Source: Paenibacillus cremeus
GTDB taxonomy: Bacteria > Bacillota > Bacilli > Paenibacillales > NBRC-103111
Assembly (NCBI RefSeq): GCF_007786445.1
Contig: NZ_VNJI01000006.1
Span: 124,001 to 188,000 of the forward strand
DNA length: 64,000 nt
Direction: 5' to 3'
A model generated the notes under the pieces. It saw only the letters and a program-made list of their open reading frames with translations, searched no databases and was not told where the DNA came from. Shown one piece after another: positions 17,815 to 26,924 of this stretch. Position numbers and translations under genes: made by a program. Position 1 is the first letter of the stretch, and every line of letters starts with the position of its first letter.

Positions 17815-19395
17815 ATGAGTGAAAAAACTATGACAACACCGAATGCACGCCAAGCCGCCTACGGCGTCGAGCGGCTGCTGCAGTTCGGGCTGCACAATAA
17901 GCTTTTAGAGCCGCTCGATGCGTATGCCGCCCGCAATGGGCTGCTGGAGCTGCTGCAGCTCAGCGAGCCGTTCGAGGGCGAGCTCGATGCGGCGATTCCC
18001 GCCAGTCCTACGGAGCTGCTGGAGCCGCTGCTCGATTACGCCGCGGAGATCGGCCTGCTCGAAGAGAACACCACGACGCTGCGCGACCTGCTGGATGCCA
18101 AGATCATGGGGCTTCTAATGCCGCGCCAATCCGAGATCGTGCAGCGGTTCTGGTCGACCGCGCGGACGGACCGGATTGAGCGCGCGACGGAGGAGTTCTA
18201 CAAGCTGTGCATCGATTCGAATTATATTCAGATGGATCGGATTCGCAAGAATTTGTACTGGCTCGCGCCGACGGAGTACGGCGATTTCGAGGTGACGGTC
18301 AATCTATCCAAGCCGGAGAAGGATCCGAAGGAAATCGCGAAGCTGAAGACGGCACCGCAAAGCCATTATCCGAAGTGTCTCTTGTGCATCGACAACATCG
18401 GGTATGCCGGACGGTTGAATCACCCGGCGAGGCAAAACCTGCGCGTGATCCCGCTCATGCTGACCGGCGAGCCGTGGTATTTCCAATACTCGCCGTACGT
18501 TTACTATAATGAGCACAGCATCATTTTTGACCGCAAGCACCGCCCGATGAAAACCTCGCAGTACACGTTCGAGCGGCTGCTGGACTTTATCGAGCAGTTC
18601 CCGCATTACTTTATCGGGGCGAACGCCGATCTGCCAATCGTGGGCGGCTCGATCCTGAATCATGATCACTTCCAAGGCGGCAATCACAAGTTCGCGATGC
18701 AAAAAGCACCGCTGGAAGCCAGCTTCAGTCATCCGGAGTACGCCGGCGTCAAGCTTGGCATCGTGAAGTGGCCGATGTCCGTGCTGCGCATCTCCAGCCA
18801 TAACCGGATTCAGCTGCTCAAGCTGGCGGGCGCCATCCTGGATTCGTGGAAGCAGTACAGCGATCCGTCACACGACATTTTGGCGTTTACGGAGCAGGGG
18901 GGTGTGAAGGTGCCTCACAACACGATCACGCCGATTGCCCGCAATAACGCTAATGGCGAGTACGAGTTCGACCTCGTGCTGCGCAACAACCGCACCAGTG
19001 CGGAGCATCCGGATGGGATCTTCCACCCGCATCAGGAGCTTCATCACATCAAGAAGGAAAACATCGGCTTGATCGAGGTGATGGGTCTGGCTGTGCTGCC
19101 CGGACGGCTCAAGGCCGAGCTGGAGCAAGCGGCGGAGCTGCTCACGGGGGCCGTGCCGCTCAACGAGCGCATTACGCAGCAGCCGGAGCATCCGCTCCAC
19201 AAGCATAGCGCATGGCTGCAGCAGCTGATCGCTTGCTACGGCACAGCGCTGTCGGCGGAAGCAGCCGAGCAGACGCTGAAGGAAGAGGTCGGCCGCAAAT
19301 TTGCGGACGTGCTTCGCGATGCCGGGGTGTACAAGTGCACCGAGCGCGGGCGCGACGGCTTCCAGGCGTTCGTGCGTCAGCTGGGCTTTCAATAA
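17815..19395 (+). CDS. galT: UDP-glucose-hexose-1-phosphate uridylyltransferase (class II GalT)
   Basis: The 526-residue enzyme is of the long Firmicutes GalT class. It transfers UMP between UDP-glucose and galactose-1-phosphate. Visible motifs are KCLLCIDNIGYAGRLNHPARQNLR, the catalytic-region NHDHFQGGNHKF (~282) and NGIFHPHQELHHIKKENIGLIEVMG-type residues near 400. It follows galE by 17 bases with GGGAG upstream and closes the operon, which ends at the terminator 12 bases downstream. Confidence 0.95.
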   Translation: MSEKTMTTPNARQAAYGVERLLQFGLHNKLLEPLDAYAARNGLLELLQLSEPFEGELDAAIPASPTELLEPLLDYAAEIGLLEENTTTLRDLLDAKIMGLLMPRQSEIVQRFWSTARTDRIERATEEFYKLCIDSNYIQMDRIRKNLYWLAPTEYGDFEVTVNLSKPEKDPKEIAKLKTAPQSHYPKCLLCIDNIGYAGRLNHPARQNLRVIPLMLTGEPWYFQYSPYVYYNEHSIIFDRKHRPMKTSQYTFERLLDFIEQFPHYFIGANADLPIVGGSILNHDHFQGGNHKFAMQKAPLEASFSHPEYAGVKLGIVKWPMSVLRISSHNRIQLLKLAGAILDSWKQYSDPSHDILAFTEQGGVKVPHNTITPIARNNANGEYEFDLVLRNNRTSAEHPDGIFHPHQELHHIKKENIGLIEVMGLAVLPGRLKAELEQAAELLTGAVPLNERITQQPEHPLHKHSAWLQQLIACYGTALSAEAAEQTLKEEVGRKFADVLRDAGVYKCTERGRDGFQAFVRQLGFQ

Positions 19396-19406
19396 ATTAT
19401 CCATAT

Positions 19407-19459
19407 AAAAAGGAGTGCCATCATCACCGTTCTGACGGTGACATGGCACTCCTTTTACT
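19407..19459. terminator. Bidirectional terminator between galT and the MBL hydrolase gene
   Basis: AAAGGAGTGCCAT pairs with ATGGCACTCCTTT around an inner CACCG/CGGTG stem. There is an A-run before and a T-run after, so it serves both convergent genes. Confidence 0.92.
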
Positions 19460-19469
19460 TTCGCTCGCC

Positions 19470-20159
19470 CTACAAGGTCAACGATTCGCCCGGCTGCAGC
19501 ACGCGGCCTTGAATCCCGCGATCGGCCAGTAGCTGAGCAAAGCGCTCCCCGTCCTGCTGGATCAGCCCGAACGTATTGTAATGCACCGGAAGCACCTGCT
19601 TCGCCCCCAGCCATTCCGCTGCCTCCGCCGCATCCTCCGGTCCCATTGTAAACAAGTCGCCGATCGGCAAAATCGCCAGGTCAATGGCATGCTTGCGGCC
19701 GATTAATTTCATGTCCGAGTAGAGGCTCGTATCGCCCGCGTGCAGAATGGTCAGCCCGTCCCACTTAATCACATAGCCTGCCGGCATCCCCGCATAAATA
19801 ATCGACTGCTGGTCGTGAAGCACGATGCCGGAGCTGTGGAACGCAGGGATCATATGGATCTCAGCGAAGCCCAGCGACATTTTGCCGCCGATGTTCATAT
19901 CCTTGACGCGCACGCCCTGCCAGCTCATATACGTCGCAAGCTCGTGAATCGCGATCAGTGTCGCATCATTGCTTTTCGCGATGGCCGCAGCGTCTTGAAT
20001 GTGGTCCGTATGGGCATGCGTCAGCAGCACGTGCCCGGCCTGAATGCTCTCAGGCTTCACTGCGGCGGTCGGATTGCCCGTCAGAAACGGATCGATCACG
20101 ATCGACTGATCACCGCTTGTCAGTTGGATGCATGAATGACCATGGAACTCTACTTTCAT
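19470..20159 (-). CDS. MBL-fold metal-dependent hydrolase (UPF0173/YtkL type)
   Basis: The 229-residue product has the metallo-beta-lactamase fold with the metal ligands HAHTDH (His48, His50, Asp52, His53), a later HAGDTSLYSD and VLPVHYNT. The short form with FHGHSC at the N-terminus is the UPF0173 group (B. subtilis YtkL, related to UlaG-like lactonases), whose substrates are unknown. The start MKVEFHGHS at 20159 is used rather than an ATG 21 bases upstream because it gives the conserved family N-terminus. The 270-base region to the next gene is AT-rich, with no clear feature. Confidence 0.88.
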   Translation of the reverse strand: MKVEFHGHSCIQLTSGDQSIVIDPFLTGNPTAAVKPESIQAGHVLLTHAHTDHIQDAAAIAKSNDATLIAIHELATYMSWQGVRVKDMNIGGKMSLGFAEIHMIPAFHSSGIVLHDQQSIIYAGMPAGYVIKWDGLTILHAGDTSLYSDMKLIGRKHAIDLAILPIGDLFTMGPEDAAEAAEWLGAKQVLPVHYNTFGLIQQDGERFAQLLADRGIQGRVLQPGESLTL

Positions 20160-20433
20160 CCCGAATAACCTGCCCCTCATCCATAAAATAAACGTACCAT
20201 TCCATTATATCCCAAACCAAAGTCCAATACCTAAAGCGAAACGATTTTTTACACAAAGCAAACGATGTCAGGTAAATGGACATTTCTGATCGACGGGTTT
20301 AAATTATAAAGCAATCTTTAGAATCGTTTTCGACATAAATCGTTTTCATTCGGAAAAACCACCTTTATACCCGTCCAATTTATGTTATTATAGTTAACAT
20401 ATAAATGTAGGTCTTTTGACAGGGGTGAGCGCA

Positions 20434-22656
20434 ATGTTCGATTGGCTTGGCTTTAAGAAGGGGCTGCCGCTGTGGTGGTCGTACCGGCTCAATCGCAGTA
20501 TGAAGGAAGATGTGGAAAATATTTTCGAAGGCATCGCCGGGACCCGGGTGGAGCTGCTCAAGGACTGGACCCAGGAGTATTGGGGGCACTTGGATCGCTT
20601 GCTGGGCCGGCTGCAGTCGCTAAGCGGCGAGCAGGGGGGGATGGAACGGCCGGACACCTCCGCCTGGGAGCGGTTGTTTGCCACGGCGCATCATCGGGCG
20701 TCCGATTTTTCCGAAATCTTCGTGCTCGGCGGAGACGGAACGGTAGTCTACTCGACCTATCGTGCGCATCAAGGCAAGCATTACGATGAACGAAGCGACA
20801 TTTATCCGGGACTTCATTATACCAAGGTGGTTAGGGAAGGCCGCAAATGCCTCTTCGGACCGTATCCCGACCCGCTGACGCTGGAGATCGGCCCCAGCAC
20901 CTCCTCGTTTCACGATAAAATGACGCTGCTGTTCATGACCCCCATCATGGAGGGCGGCGTGTGGCGTGGTACGCTGTGCGGCCGGGTGCCTAACGATGTG
21001 ATCGGCGACCTGATTCAGCGCGAATCCGGCCATGTGTACCCCGACTCCGGGGATAACTACATCTTTATGGCCCGACCCCAGCTGCAAAAGCATATCGCCC
21101 CTGGCACAGCGCTCTCCCGCAGCCGCTTTGAGGACCGGACGTTCACGCATGGCGAGAACCTGAAGGATGGCGTGACGACGGACTGGGGCGTGGTATCGGT
21201 GAAGGAGCATACGGAGCTGGAGCTGATGTTCACGGACCCGGCGACCGGACAGCTGCACCCCGGCGTGGCGAATACGATCAAGAACGGCAGCAACCTGTTT
21301 GTCGAGTTCCCGGGCTACTCGGATTACCGCCACATACCGGTCATCGGCAAAGGCGTAACTTTTCAGCTGCCGCACTGCCCGGACGTGTGGGGCATGATGT
21401 GCGAGGGCGATCTCGAGGAGGTCTACCGCATTCGCAGCATCAACTGGAAGCTGTTTCGCCTGCAGACGCCGCTGTTCATCAGCTTGGGCGTTCTGACGGC
21501 GGGGCTGGCTTATTTGCTGGTCGTAAGCAGCACGCCGGCCCTGCTGACCGCGCTATGCGTGGGCGCTTTTAACCTGCTTTATGGGCTGGTCATCGCCTGG
21601 GTGCTGCACAAGAAGGGCACCGAGCCGGTCGTCGCTCAGCTGCACCGGATTAACCGATTTATCCGCATTAACGCGGAAGGCAAGGGCGACTTGACACAGC
21701 GCCTGAGAATGGACGCCTTTGCCGCGGATGAAACCCGGGAGCTGGCGAAGTGGATCAACAACATGATCGATTCGCTGGAGGGCATCATGCTGCAGGTGAA
21801 GCAGGCCGCCTCCGAGGTGCTGGCGAGCCAGCAGGTCATGAACGAGTCCGCAGGCACGACCGCCGGGTCGACTGAGCGAATGAGCGAGCGCATCCATGCG
21901 ATGATCGGCAGTATTCGCCGGCAGCTCAAGGACATTGATGTGGCCAAGGATGTAGTCGGCGACATGCAGGGGACGCTGCGCATGCTCGAGGACAAGGCGG
22001 CCGAGCAAATCGCGGTGGCGCAAAGCGAGGTCGAGCGCATCGGCGATAAAATGTCGCAAATCTCATCGAAGGTGGCTGACACGAACCGGACGATCGGCAC
22101 CTTCATGGAAACGACGCAGCAGATCAAAAATGTACTGCAGGTCATCGAGGAAATCTCCGCGCGGACCAATCTGCTTGCTTTGAACGCCTCGATTGAAGCG
22201 GCGCGGGTCGGAGAGCACGGACGGGGCTTCGCGGTGGTCGCGGGCGAAATTCGCAAGCTGGCCGATCTCACACGCCAATCGACGGAGGAGATTCACGAGA
22301 CGGTGCACCTCATTCATCAAAATGCACAGGATGCTTTTGCTTCTATGGCTGAAGGCACGCAGGTCGTGAAGGAAGGCACGCAGCTGGTAGCGGCGGCGTC
22401 CGAGATCCTGAGCGGGGCTAGCAGTGAAGACTCGCTGAAGACGCAGGTCGTAGGCGAGGTCGTGGTGCTGATGGAGAGCATCGCGGCGGTCAGCAAGGAC
22501 AACCGTCAAATTTCCAAAGAGGTGGAAGGCGAGGTGCAGGAGCTGCTGACCGACATCGTCGGCGTTCGGCACACATCGAACCATGTGGAGGCAATTACGG
22601 CGTTTTTGCAGCAGCTGGTGAACCAGTTCCAATTGACCGATACGCGGAGGAGATAA
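20434..22656 (+). CDS. Methyl-accepting chemotaxis protein with no N-terminal membrane helix
   Basis: The 740-residue protein has a large N-terminal domain (~60-335) with Cache/PAS-like strands ([28 protein letters not shown]). The only membrane segments are two closely spaced helices (~345-398). A HAMP domain follows, then a long coiled coil with the conserved chemoreceptor tip [28 protein letters not shown]. There is no hydrophobic helix near the start, so the sensor domain would stay in the cytoplasm. It would signal to CheA/CheW. ATG 20434 has AGGGGTGA 5 bases upstream. Confidence 0.9.
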   Translation: MFDWLGFKKGLPLWWSYRLNRSMKEDVENIFEGIAGTRVELLKDWTQEYWGHLDRLLGRLQSLSGEQGGMERPDTSAWERLFATAHHRASDFSEIFVLGGDGTVVYSTYRAHQGKHYDERSDIYPGLHYTKVVREGRKCLFGPYPDPLTLEIGPSTSSFHDKMTLLFMTPIMEGGVWRGTLCGRVPNDVIGDLIQRESGHVYPDSGDNYIFMARPQLQKHIAPGTALSRSRFEDRTFTHGENLKDGVTTDWGVVSVKEHTELELMFTDPATGQLHPGVANTIKNGSNLFVEFPGYSDYRHIPVIGKGVTFQLPHCPDVWGMMCEGDLEEVYRIRSINWKLFRLQTPLFISLGVLTAGLAYLLVVSSTPALLTALCVGAFNLLYGLVIAWVLHKKGTEPVVAQLHRINRFIRINAEGKGDLTQRLRMDAFAADETRELAKWINNMIDSLEGIMLQVKQAASEVLASQQVMNESAGTTAGSTERMSERIHAMIGSIRRQLKDIDVAKDVVGDMQGTLRMLEDKAAEQIAVAQSEVERIGDKMSQISSKVADTNRTIGTFMETTQQIKNVLQVIEEISARTNLLALNASIEAARVGEHGRGFAVVAGEIRKLADLTRQSTEEIHETVHLIHQNAQDAFASMAEGTQVVKEGTQLVAAASEILSGASSEDSLKTQVVGEVVVLMESIAAVSKDNRQISKEVEGEVQELLTDIVGVRHTSNHVEAITAFLQQLVNQFQLTDTRRR

Positions 22657-22671
22657 AGTGAGTTTCATAGC

Positions 22672-22704
22672 AAAACGCAGGCCGAGCTGGCTTGCGTTTT
22701 TTTG
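22672..22704 (+). terminator. Rho-independent terminator after the chemoreceptor gene
   Basis: AAAACGCAGGCC pairs with GGCTTGCGTTTT and is followed by a T-run. Confidence 0.88.
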
Positions 22705-22734
22705 TGCTGTGCAGGGTTTGCCAATTATTGCGGG

Positions 22735-22763
22735 TTGAGACGCCATTTGCCGCCCTGTACAAT
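22735..22763 (+). promoter_or_regulatory. Promoter of the SleB-like hydrolase gene
   Basis: TTGAGA (22735-22740) and TACAAT (22758-22763) are 17 bases apart, 28 bases before the start codon. Confidence 0.65.
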
Positions 22764-22791
22764 CAGGGGAGACGAAAGGAGTCGATTCTCT

Positions 22792-23442
22792 ATGAAAAAA
22801 TGGACCATCGCACTTTTTTTCTCGTGTATGCTGGTCTTTTCGCTTAGCGGTACGCAGCCGCAGGCTCAAGCTAAGGCAGCGACGACGCTCGCCCAAGGCA
22901 GCGCGAACGGGGACGTCTGGGATTTGCAGTTCCGTTTGAATGCATTGGGCTATTATTCGCAGCCGCTGGACGGCAAATTCGGCACCCAAACCGCAGCAGC
23001 GGTACGAAGCTTCCAGAAGGCGTATGGACTGCCGGTGGATGGCATTGCCGGAACGCAAACCTGGGCGGCGCTGAAAAAATACTCTGTTAATCAAAGTGAA
23101 TTGGACATGCTGGCTCATATTATTTACAGTGAGGCACGGGGCGAATCGTATACCGGCCAAGTGGCTGTAGGAGCCGTTGTGATGAACCGAGTTCAATCCG
23201 GAACGTTTCCGAATACGGTTCAAGGTGTGATCTTTGAGCCGGGTGCTTTTACGGCGGTCAGTGACGGCCAGTACTATCTGACTCCGGACCGCACCGCATA
23301 TTTGGCGGCGTACGACGCCGTTCGCGGCTGGGATCCGACGAATCAGGCGCTGTATTATTTTAACCCGAAAACGGCGACCAGCACATGGATTTGGTCTCGC
23401 CCGCAGACGGTAACGATTGGCAATCATATTTTTGCTCGATAA
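22792..23442 (+). CDS. Cell wall hydrolase, SleB/CwlJ type with peptidoglycan-binding domain
   Basis: The 216-residue product has a signal peptide (cleavage near AQAKA, ~27), a PG_binding_1 domain (~35-95; GDVWDLQFRLNALGYY, DGIAGTQTWAAL) and a hydrolase_2 (SleB) domain. The last contains the catalytic-region motif HIIYSEARGESYTGQVAVGAVV. SleB-type lytic transglycosylases degrade cortex during spore germination or remodel walls. At 216 residues it is shorter than B. subtilis SleB, and the sigma-A-like promoter suggests it may also act in vegetative cells. ATG 22792 has AAAGGAG 10 bases upstream. Confidence 0.88.
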   Translation: MKKWTIALFFSCMLVFSLSGTQPQAQAKAATTLAQGSANGDVWDLQFRLNALGYYSQPLDGKFGTQTAAAVRSFQKAYGLPVDGIAGTQTWAALKKYSVNQSELDMLAHIIYSEARGESYTGQVAVGAVVMNRVQSGTFPNTVQGVIFEPGAFTAVSDGQYYLTPDRTAYLAAYDAVRGWDPTNQALYYFNPKTATSTWIWSRPQTVTIGNHIFAR

Positions 23443-23469
23443 TTTCATACCCATAGCATGAGAAACAGG

Positions 23470-23513
23470 AAAACCAGTGTCGCTCTTTTTGGAGGAGCGG
23501 GCTGGTTTTTTTG
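23470..23513 (+). terminator. Rho-independent terminator
   Basis: AAACCAG..CGCTC pairs with GAGCG..CTGGTTT, followed by a T-run. Confidence 0.85.
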
Positions 23514-23596
23514 CGTGAAAATTCGGTTATTCCGGCATATTAAAACTATTCGCTGACGACATCAGAACATGACATCAGGACATCAGGAGGAGAATC

Positions 23597-24559
23597 ATGC
23601 GCGTTTGGAAGATGCTTTTGGCTGGGATGATGCTGGTGACCGGCACGTCCGCCGGGGCCACGGCTAGAGCGGAGGGGGAGGGGCTCACCTTCGCGGTAAT
23701 CAGCGACATCCATGTGCAGAGCTGGAATGGAGGGTCGATCCGTAAATTCGGACGGGCGCTCGATGATTTGCAGCAATCGGCGCGGCCTGCGCAGGCGCTC
23801 ATTATTAACGGCGACTTGGGAAACGGGTTTCCGGAGGATTATCAGGCGGTGAACAAGGTTTTGGCGAGGCATCCCCACCCAACCCGAGTGTACTATACGA
23901 TAGGGAATCATGAGTTTTATAAAGCATGGCACGACCCGTCCCGCCGATGGTCGATGGAAACGTTCCCGAACGGCGAATCGGATCAAGCCTCCGTCGCACG
24001 ATTTTTGCAGCAGAGCGGGGAGCCGAATGTTTATTATGAGAAGCACATCGGCGGCTACACCTTTCTATTCCTCGGTTCAGAGCGCTACCGGCAGTCCAAT
24101 CCGACCTATTCCGAGGATGCGTACCTCTCCCAGCAGCAGCTGGATTGGCTGTCGTCCAGGCTGAAGGAGGAGTCCGGGCAGGGGAAGCCGATCTTCATCT
24201 TTCTGCACCAGCCGCTGCCGAATACGGTATCAGGCAGCATTCCGGGCAGCAGCGGCCGCGGCGTCGTACAGGCGGCACAGCTTCAGGCAATCCTGGCGAA
24301 CTATCCGAAGGTGATCTTATTTACCGGGCATACCCACTGGGAGCTATCGCTGCCGGATACGGTCGTCCATGAGCAGTTTGTCATGGTGAACAGCTCTTCG
24401 GTCTACGAGCCTTACCAAGGACTAGGAGGGCCTTATCCGCAGGAAGCGGACCGCAGCGAAGGGCTGGTCGTGGAAGTGAGCGCCGGTCAGGTGGTGATCA
24501 AGGGGCGGGATTTTCGCGAAGGCAAGTGGCTGGGCTCGTATGTGTTGAAATATCAGTAA
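23597..24559 (+). CDS. Secreted calcineurin-like metallophosphoesterase
   Basis: The 320-residue protein has a signal peptide (residues ~1-27, ending ATARA) and the five metal-binding blocks of calcineurin-like phosphoesterases: ISDIHV, INGDLGNG, IGNHEFY, FLHQPLP and FTGHTHWE. It is therefore exported and hydrolyses phosphomonoesters or phosphodiesters outside the membrane. The substrate is unknown. ATG 23597 has AGGAGGAG 4 bases upstream. The region just before holds three copies of GACATCAG or GGACATCAG between 23557 and 23588. Confidence 0.87.
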   Translation: MRVWKMLLAGMMLVTGTSAGATARAEGEGLTFAVISDIHVQSWNGGSIRKFGRALDDLQQSARPAQALIINGDLGNGFPEDYQAVNKVLARHPHPTRVYYTIGNHEFYKAWHDPSRRWSMETFPNGESDQASVARFLQQSGEPNVYYEKHIGGYTFLFLGSERYRQSNPTYSEDAYLSQQQLDWLSSRLKEESGQGKPIFIFLHQPLPNTVSGSIPGSSGRGVVQAAQLQAILANYPKVILFTGHTHWELSLPDTVVHEQFVMVNSSSVYEPYQGLGGPYPQEADRSEGLVVEVSAGQVVIKGRDFREGKWLGSYVLKYQ

Positions 24560-24588
24560 CCTCCCGTGAAGTGGGATAAAAATATAAA

Positions 24589-24617
24589 TTGCACTCCCTC
24601 GATCCCTAGCTTACAAT
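24589..24617 (+). promoter_or_regulatory. Sigma-A promoter of the EAL gene
   Basis: TTGCAC (24589-24594) and TACAAT (24612-24617) are 17 bases apart. The start point near 24624 leaves a ~70-base leader to ATG 24694. Confidence 0.75.
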
Positions 24618-24693
24618 AGCAATAATATAGTTCATGTCAGAATACATAACATACATATGGGGTTCTGATGCATCGGGGAAGGGCGGAGACGGC

Positions 24694-25887
24694 ATGTGTA
24701 GTACCGAGCTTACTTTAATACCCTGCGGGGAAGAAACGGCGCCGTATTTTCAACCGATCTTATCGCTGCAAACACAGCAAATCATCGCGTACGAAGCGCT
24801 GGGAAGGCGGGTCAGCGGCGGGAAGGCGTACAGTCTGGGCCCGTTTTTTCAAGATACGTCGATCGGCGATGAGCATCACCTCATCATTGACCGAGCGCTG
24901 CGCAGTAAGGCGCTGGCCAAGCTGGCGGCCGACGACGGGCAGGCGAAGCTGTTCTTGAATCTGAAGCCGTCGTGGATTTATCACAATTACCGCGAGACGG
25001 GAGAATTGCGTACCCTGCAGCTGATCGAGCACTACGGGATTGACCCGTCCCGAATCGTCATCGAGGTTACGGAGGAGGCGTTTGCCGGACGGCTGGACGA
25101 GCTGTCGGGTATTCTCGATGTGTACCGCCGGGAGGGCTGTATGATCGCTATCGACGATATCGGCAGCGGCTACAGCAACTTTGACCGCGTCGCCTCCATT
25201 CAGCCGCATATTTTGAAGGTGGATTTGAAGCTGCTGAAGCGAAGTGCCACCCATGACGGGTATAATGCCGTGCTGAACTCGTTCTCCATTCTCGCGTCTC
25301 AGATGGGCGCTTCGCTGCTCGTGGAAGGGGTGGAGACGAAGGCGGAGCTGTATCAGGCACTGAAGGTCGGGGCGCGGTACGTGCAGGGTTTTTTATTTTC
25401 CGAGGCGCGGGCGGAATTTCAATCATCGCACGCTTTCGAGCGGCTGCTTCAAGAAGTGATCGCCGATTACACGGAGCAGGAGCTGGCGCGGCACCGCAGC
25501 TTGTTCGCCGTGAAAGGTCACTTAAGCGAGCTGGTCAGCGGGACGGCGGATATTCGGTCGGCGGCGGATGCGGATGCCTTGCTGGAGGGGCTGCGGCTGG
25601 GCGTAACGGACAACGTCGTGCGCATGTACATTTGCCGGGAAGATGGCTGTCAGGTTTCTTCCAATTTTTTGCGTGCCGAGACCGGCGAATGGAGGAAGGA
25701 TGACCAATTCCAAGGGGCGAACTGGATTTGGCGGCCTTATTTTATCCCCAATATGCTTCAGATGAAATCGCACGGGCAGGGCATTTTATCCCGGGTCTAT
25801 ACGGATTTGGACAGCTCGCGTCCGATGCAAACCTACTCCTGCCCGGTCGGGGAGCTGCATTATTTGTTCCTGGACTTGATGATCTGA
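24694..25887 (+). CDS. c-di-GMP phosphodiesterase, EAL domain, YkuI-like
   Basis: The 397-residue cytoplasmic protein has an EAL domain (~15-250) with every catalytic signature in place: YEALGR, NLKPSW, EVTEEAF, DDIGSGYSNF, KVDLK, EGVET and QGFLF. It should hydrolyse c-di-GMP. The C-terminal ~140 residues (ANWIWRPYF, SCPVGELHYLFLDL) look like the YkuI C-terminal PAS-like domain, so this is probably the counterpart of B. subtilis YkuI. ATG 24694 has GGCGGAG 5 bases upstream; ATG 24634 lies 10 bases after the predicted transcription start and has no ribosome binding site. Confidence 0.88.
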   Translation: MCSTELTLIPCGEETAPYFQPILSLQTQQIIAYEALGRRVSGGKAYSLGPFFQDTSIGDEHHLIIDRALRSKALAKLAADDGQAKLFLNLKPSWIYHNYRETGELRTLQLIEHYGIDPSRIVIEVTEEAFAGRLDELSGILDVYRREGCMIAIDDIGSGYSNFDRVASIQPHILKVDLKLLKRSATHDGYNAVLNSFSILASQMGASLLVEGVETKAELYQALKVGARYVQGFLFSEARAEFQSSHAFERLLQEVIADYTEQELARHRSLFAVKGHLSELVSGTADIRSAADADALLEGLRLGVTDNVVRMYICREDGCQVSSNFLRAETGEWRKDDQFQGANWIWRPYFIPNMLQMKSHGQGILSRVYTDLDSSRPMQTYSCPVGELHYLFLDLMI

Positions 25888-26321
25888 ACTAGCCCGAAGC
25901 CGACGGCGGCCCCCAGGTAGTTCAACAGAACATCGTCGATATCACTGGTGCCTACTCGCAGCACAGTCTGCAGCAGCTCCAGCGAGACAATAGCGCATAG
26001 AAAGACAAGGGAGAACCGCCGAAAGCTTCTGCAGCTCCGAATCAATAGGGGCAGGAGCACACCGAAGGGCACAAAGACGCCGACATTTCCAGCTAGATTG
26101 ATGATCGGAATTAAGAAGTAGGATGGCTTCAGCTGATGGATATAGCTGAGAATCGTTCGCAAGGGTACGAGGCTATACCGGAATTGCGTATGGGTGAGCG
26201 TGGACCGCCCGAAGCCCCAAAACATCCAGAACAGTAAACACGCGCTATAGCCGAGAAGCACAACCCACAAGGTGCCGTGCATGATCCTCTTGGTCGTCGT
26301 GCTCTTAATCTTGTTCTCCAT
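25860..26321 (-). CDS. VanZ-family membrane protein
   Basis: The 153-residue product has four hydrophobic segments and the VanZ-like features NLAGNVGVFVPFGVLLPLL, SLELLQ and DIDDVLLNYLGAAVGF. VanZ homologues reduce susceptibility to lipoglycopeptides such as teicoplanin in some bacteria, but most family members have no known role. Start ATG 26321 has TAGGGAG 6 bases upstream. Its last 28 bases overlap the end of the EAL gene in convergent orientation. It is divergent from the next membrane protein gene. Confidence 0.82.
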   Translation of the reverse strand: MENKIKSTTTKRIMHGTLWVVLLGYSACLLFWMFWGFGRSTLTHTQFRYSLVPLRTILSYIHQLKPSYFLIPIINLAGNVGVFVPFGVLLPLLIRSCRSFRRFSLVFLCAIVSLELLQTVLRVGTSDIDDVLLNYLGAAVGFGLVQIIKSRNK

Positions 26322-26390
26322 GGGTCACTCCCTAGGCACATAAATTTAACCACCTCGTGCCATAATAGCCAAAGTTGGAGGTGGAGCAGC

Positions 26391-26849
26391 ATGGGCTTCG
26401 TGTTTGCTTACAGCTTTTTTGCAGTCGTAGCGGTGTATATCTGGTTCATGCCCAAGCGACTGACCCGACAAGAAATTTATACCACCTGGGGGCTAATGGC
26501 GGCGATCACCGTGTACACGGATATGAGCTTCGGCCTTGTGCTAGATCTGTACGATTTTGGTGGACCGGAAGTGAACTTTCAGGACGTTCCGCTGCAAGCT
26601 TTATTTGCTCCGTCGATCGCTGTGGTTTTCCTCAATTATATGCCGCGAAAAACATCCCACTTCATCGGCTATCTGCTGGTCGTCGTCTTGATCTCCCTGT
26701 TCATCGAATGGATTTGTACGTTAACCGGTTATCTGGTGTACAAGGGGTGGAAAATGGAGTACTCAGCCCCATTCTACCTGCTTGGTATGATCATTCTCCG
26801 ATGGCACCTGCATTTCTTGCGCCGAGGGCTGAAGCCCTCGATCCCCTAA
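26391..26849 (+). CDS. CBO0543-type integral membrane protein
   Basis: The 152-residue protein is strongly hydrophobic, with about five membrane segments and conserved-looking features (TWGLMAAITVYTDMSFGLVLDLYDF, EWICTLTGYLVYKGWK, YSAPFYL). These resemble the CBO0543 family found in many spore-formers, whose role is unknown. ATG 26391 follows GGAGGTGGAG at 6 bases. The gene is divergent from the VanZ gene, with 69 bases between the two starts. Confidence 0.75.
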   Translation: MGFVFAYSFFAVVAVYIWFMPKRLTRQEIYTTWGLMAAITVYTDMSFGLVLDLYDFGGPEVNFQDVPLQALFAPSIAVVFLNYMPRKTSHFIGYLLVVVLISLFIEWICTLTGYLVYKGWKMEYSAPFYLLGMIILRWHLHFLRRGLKPSIP

Positions 26850-26896
26850 AAAAATCGGCCCTGTCGCCTACTAGCGAGCAGAAGCCGATTTTTTTG
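26848..26896. terminator. Bidirectional terminator
   Basis: AAAAAAATCGGC and GCCGATTTTTTT pair around a 28-base loop, between the convergent CBO0543-type and helicase genes. Confidence 0.85.
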
Positions 26897-26924
26897 TTTG
26901 CCGTTTTTGACGCGAGTGCGTGTG

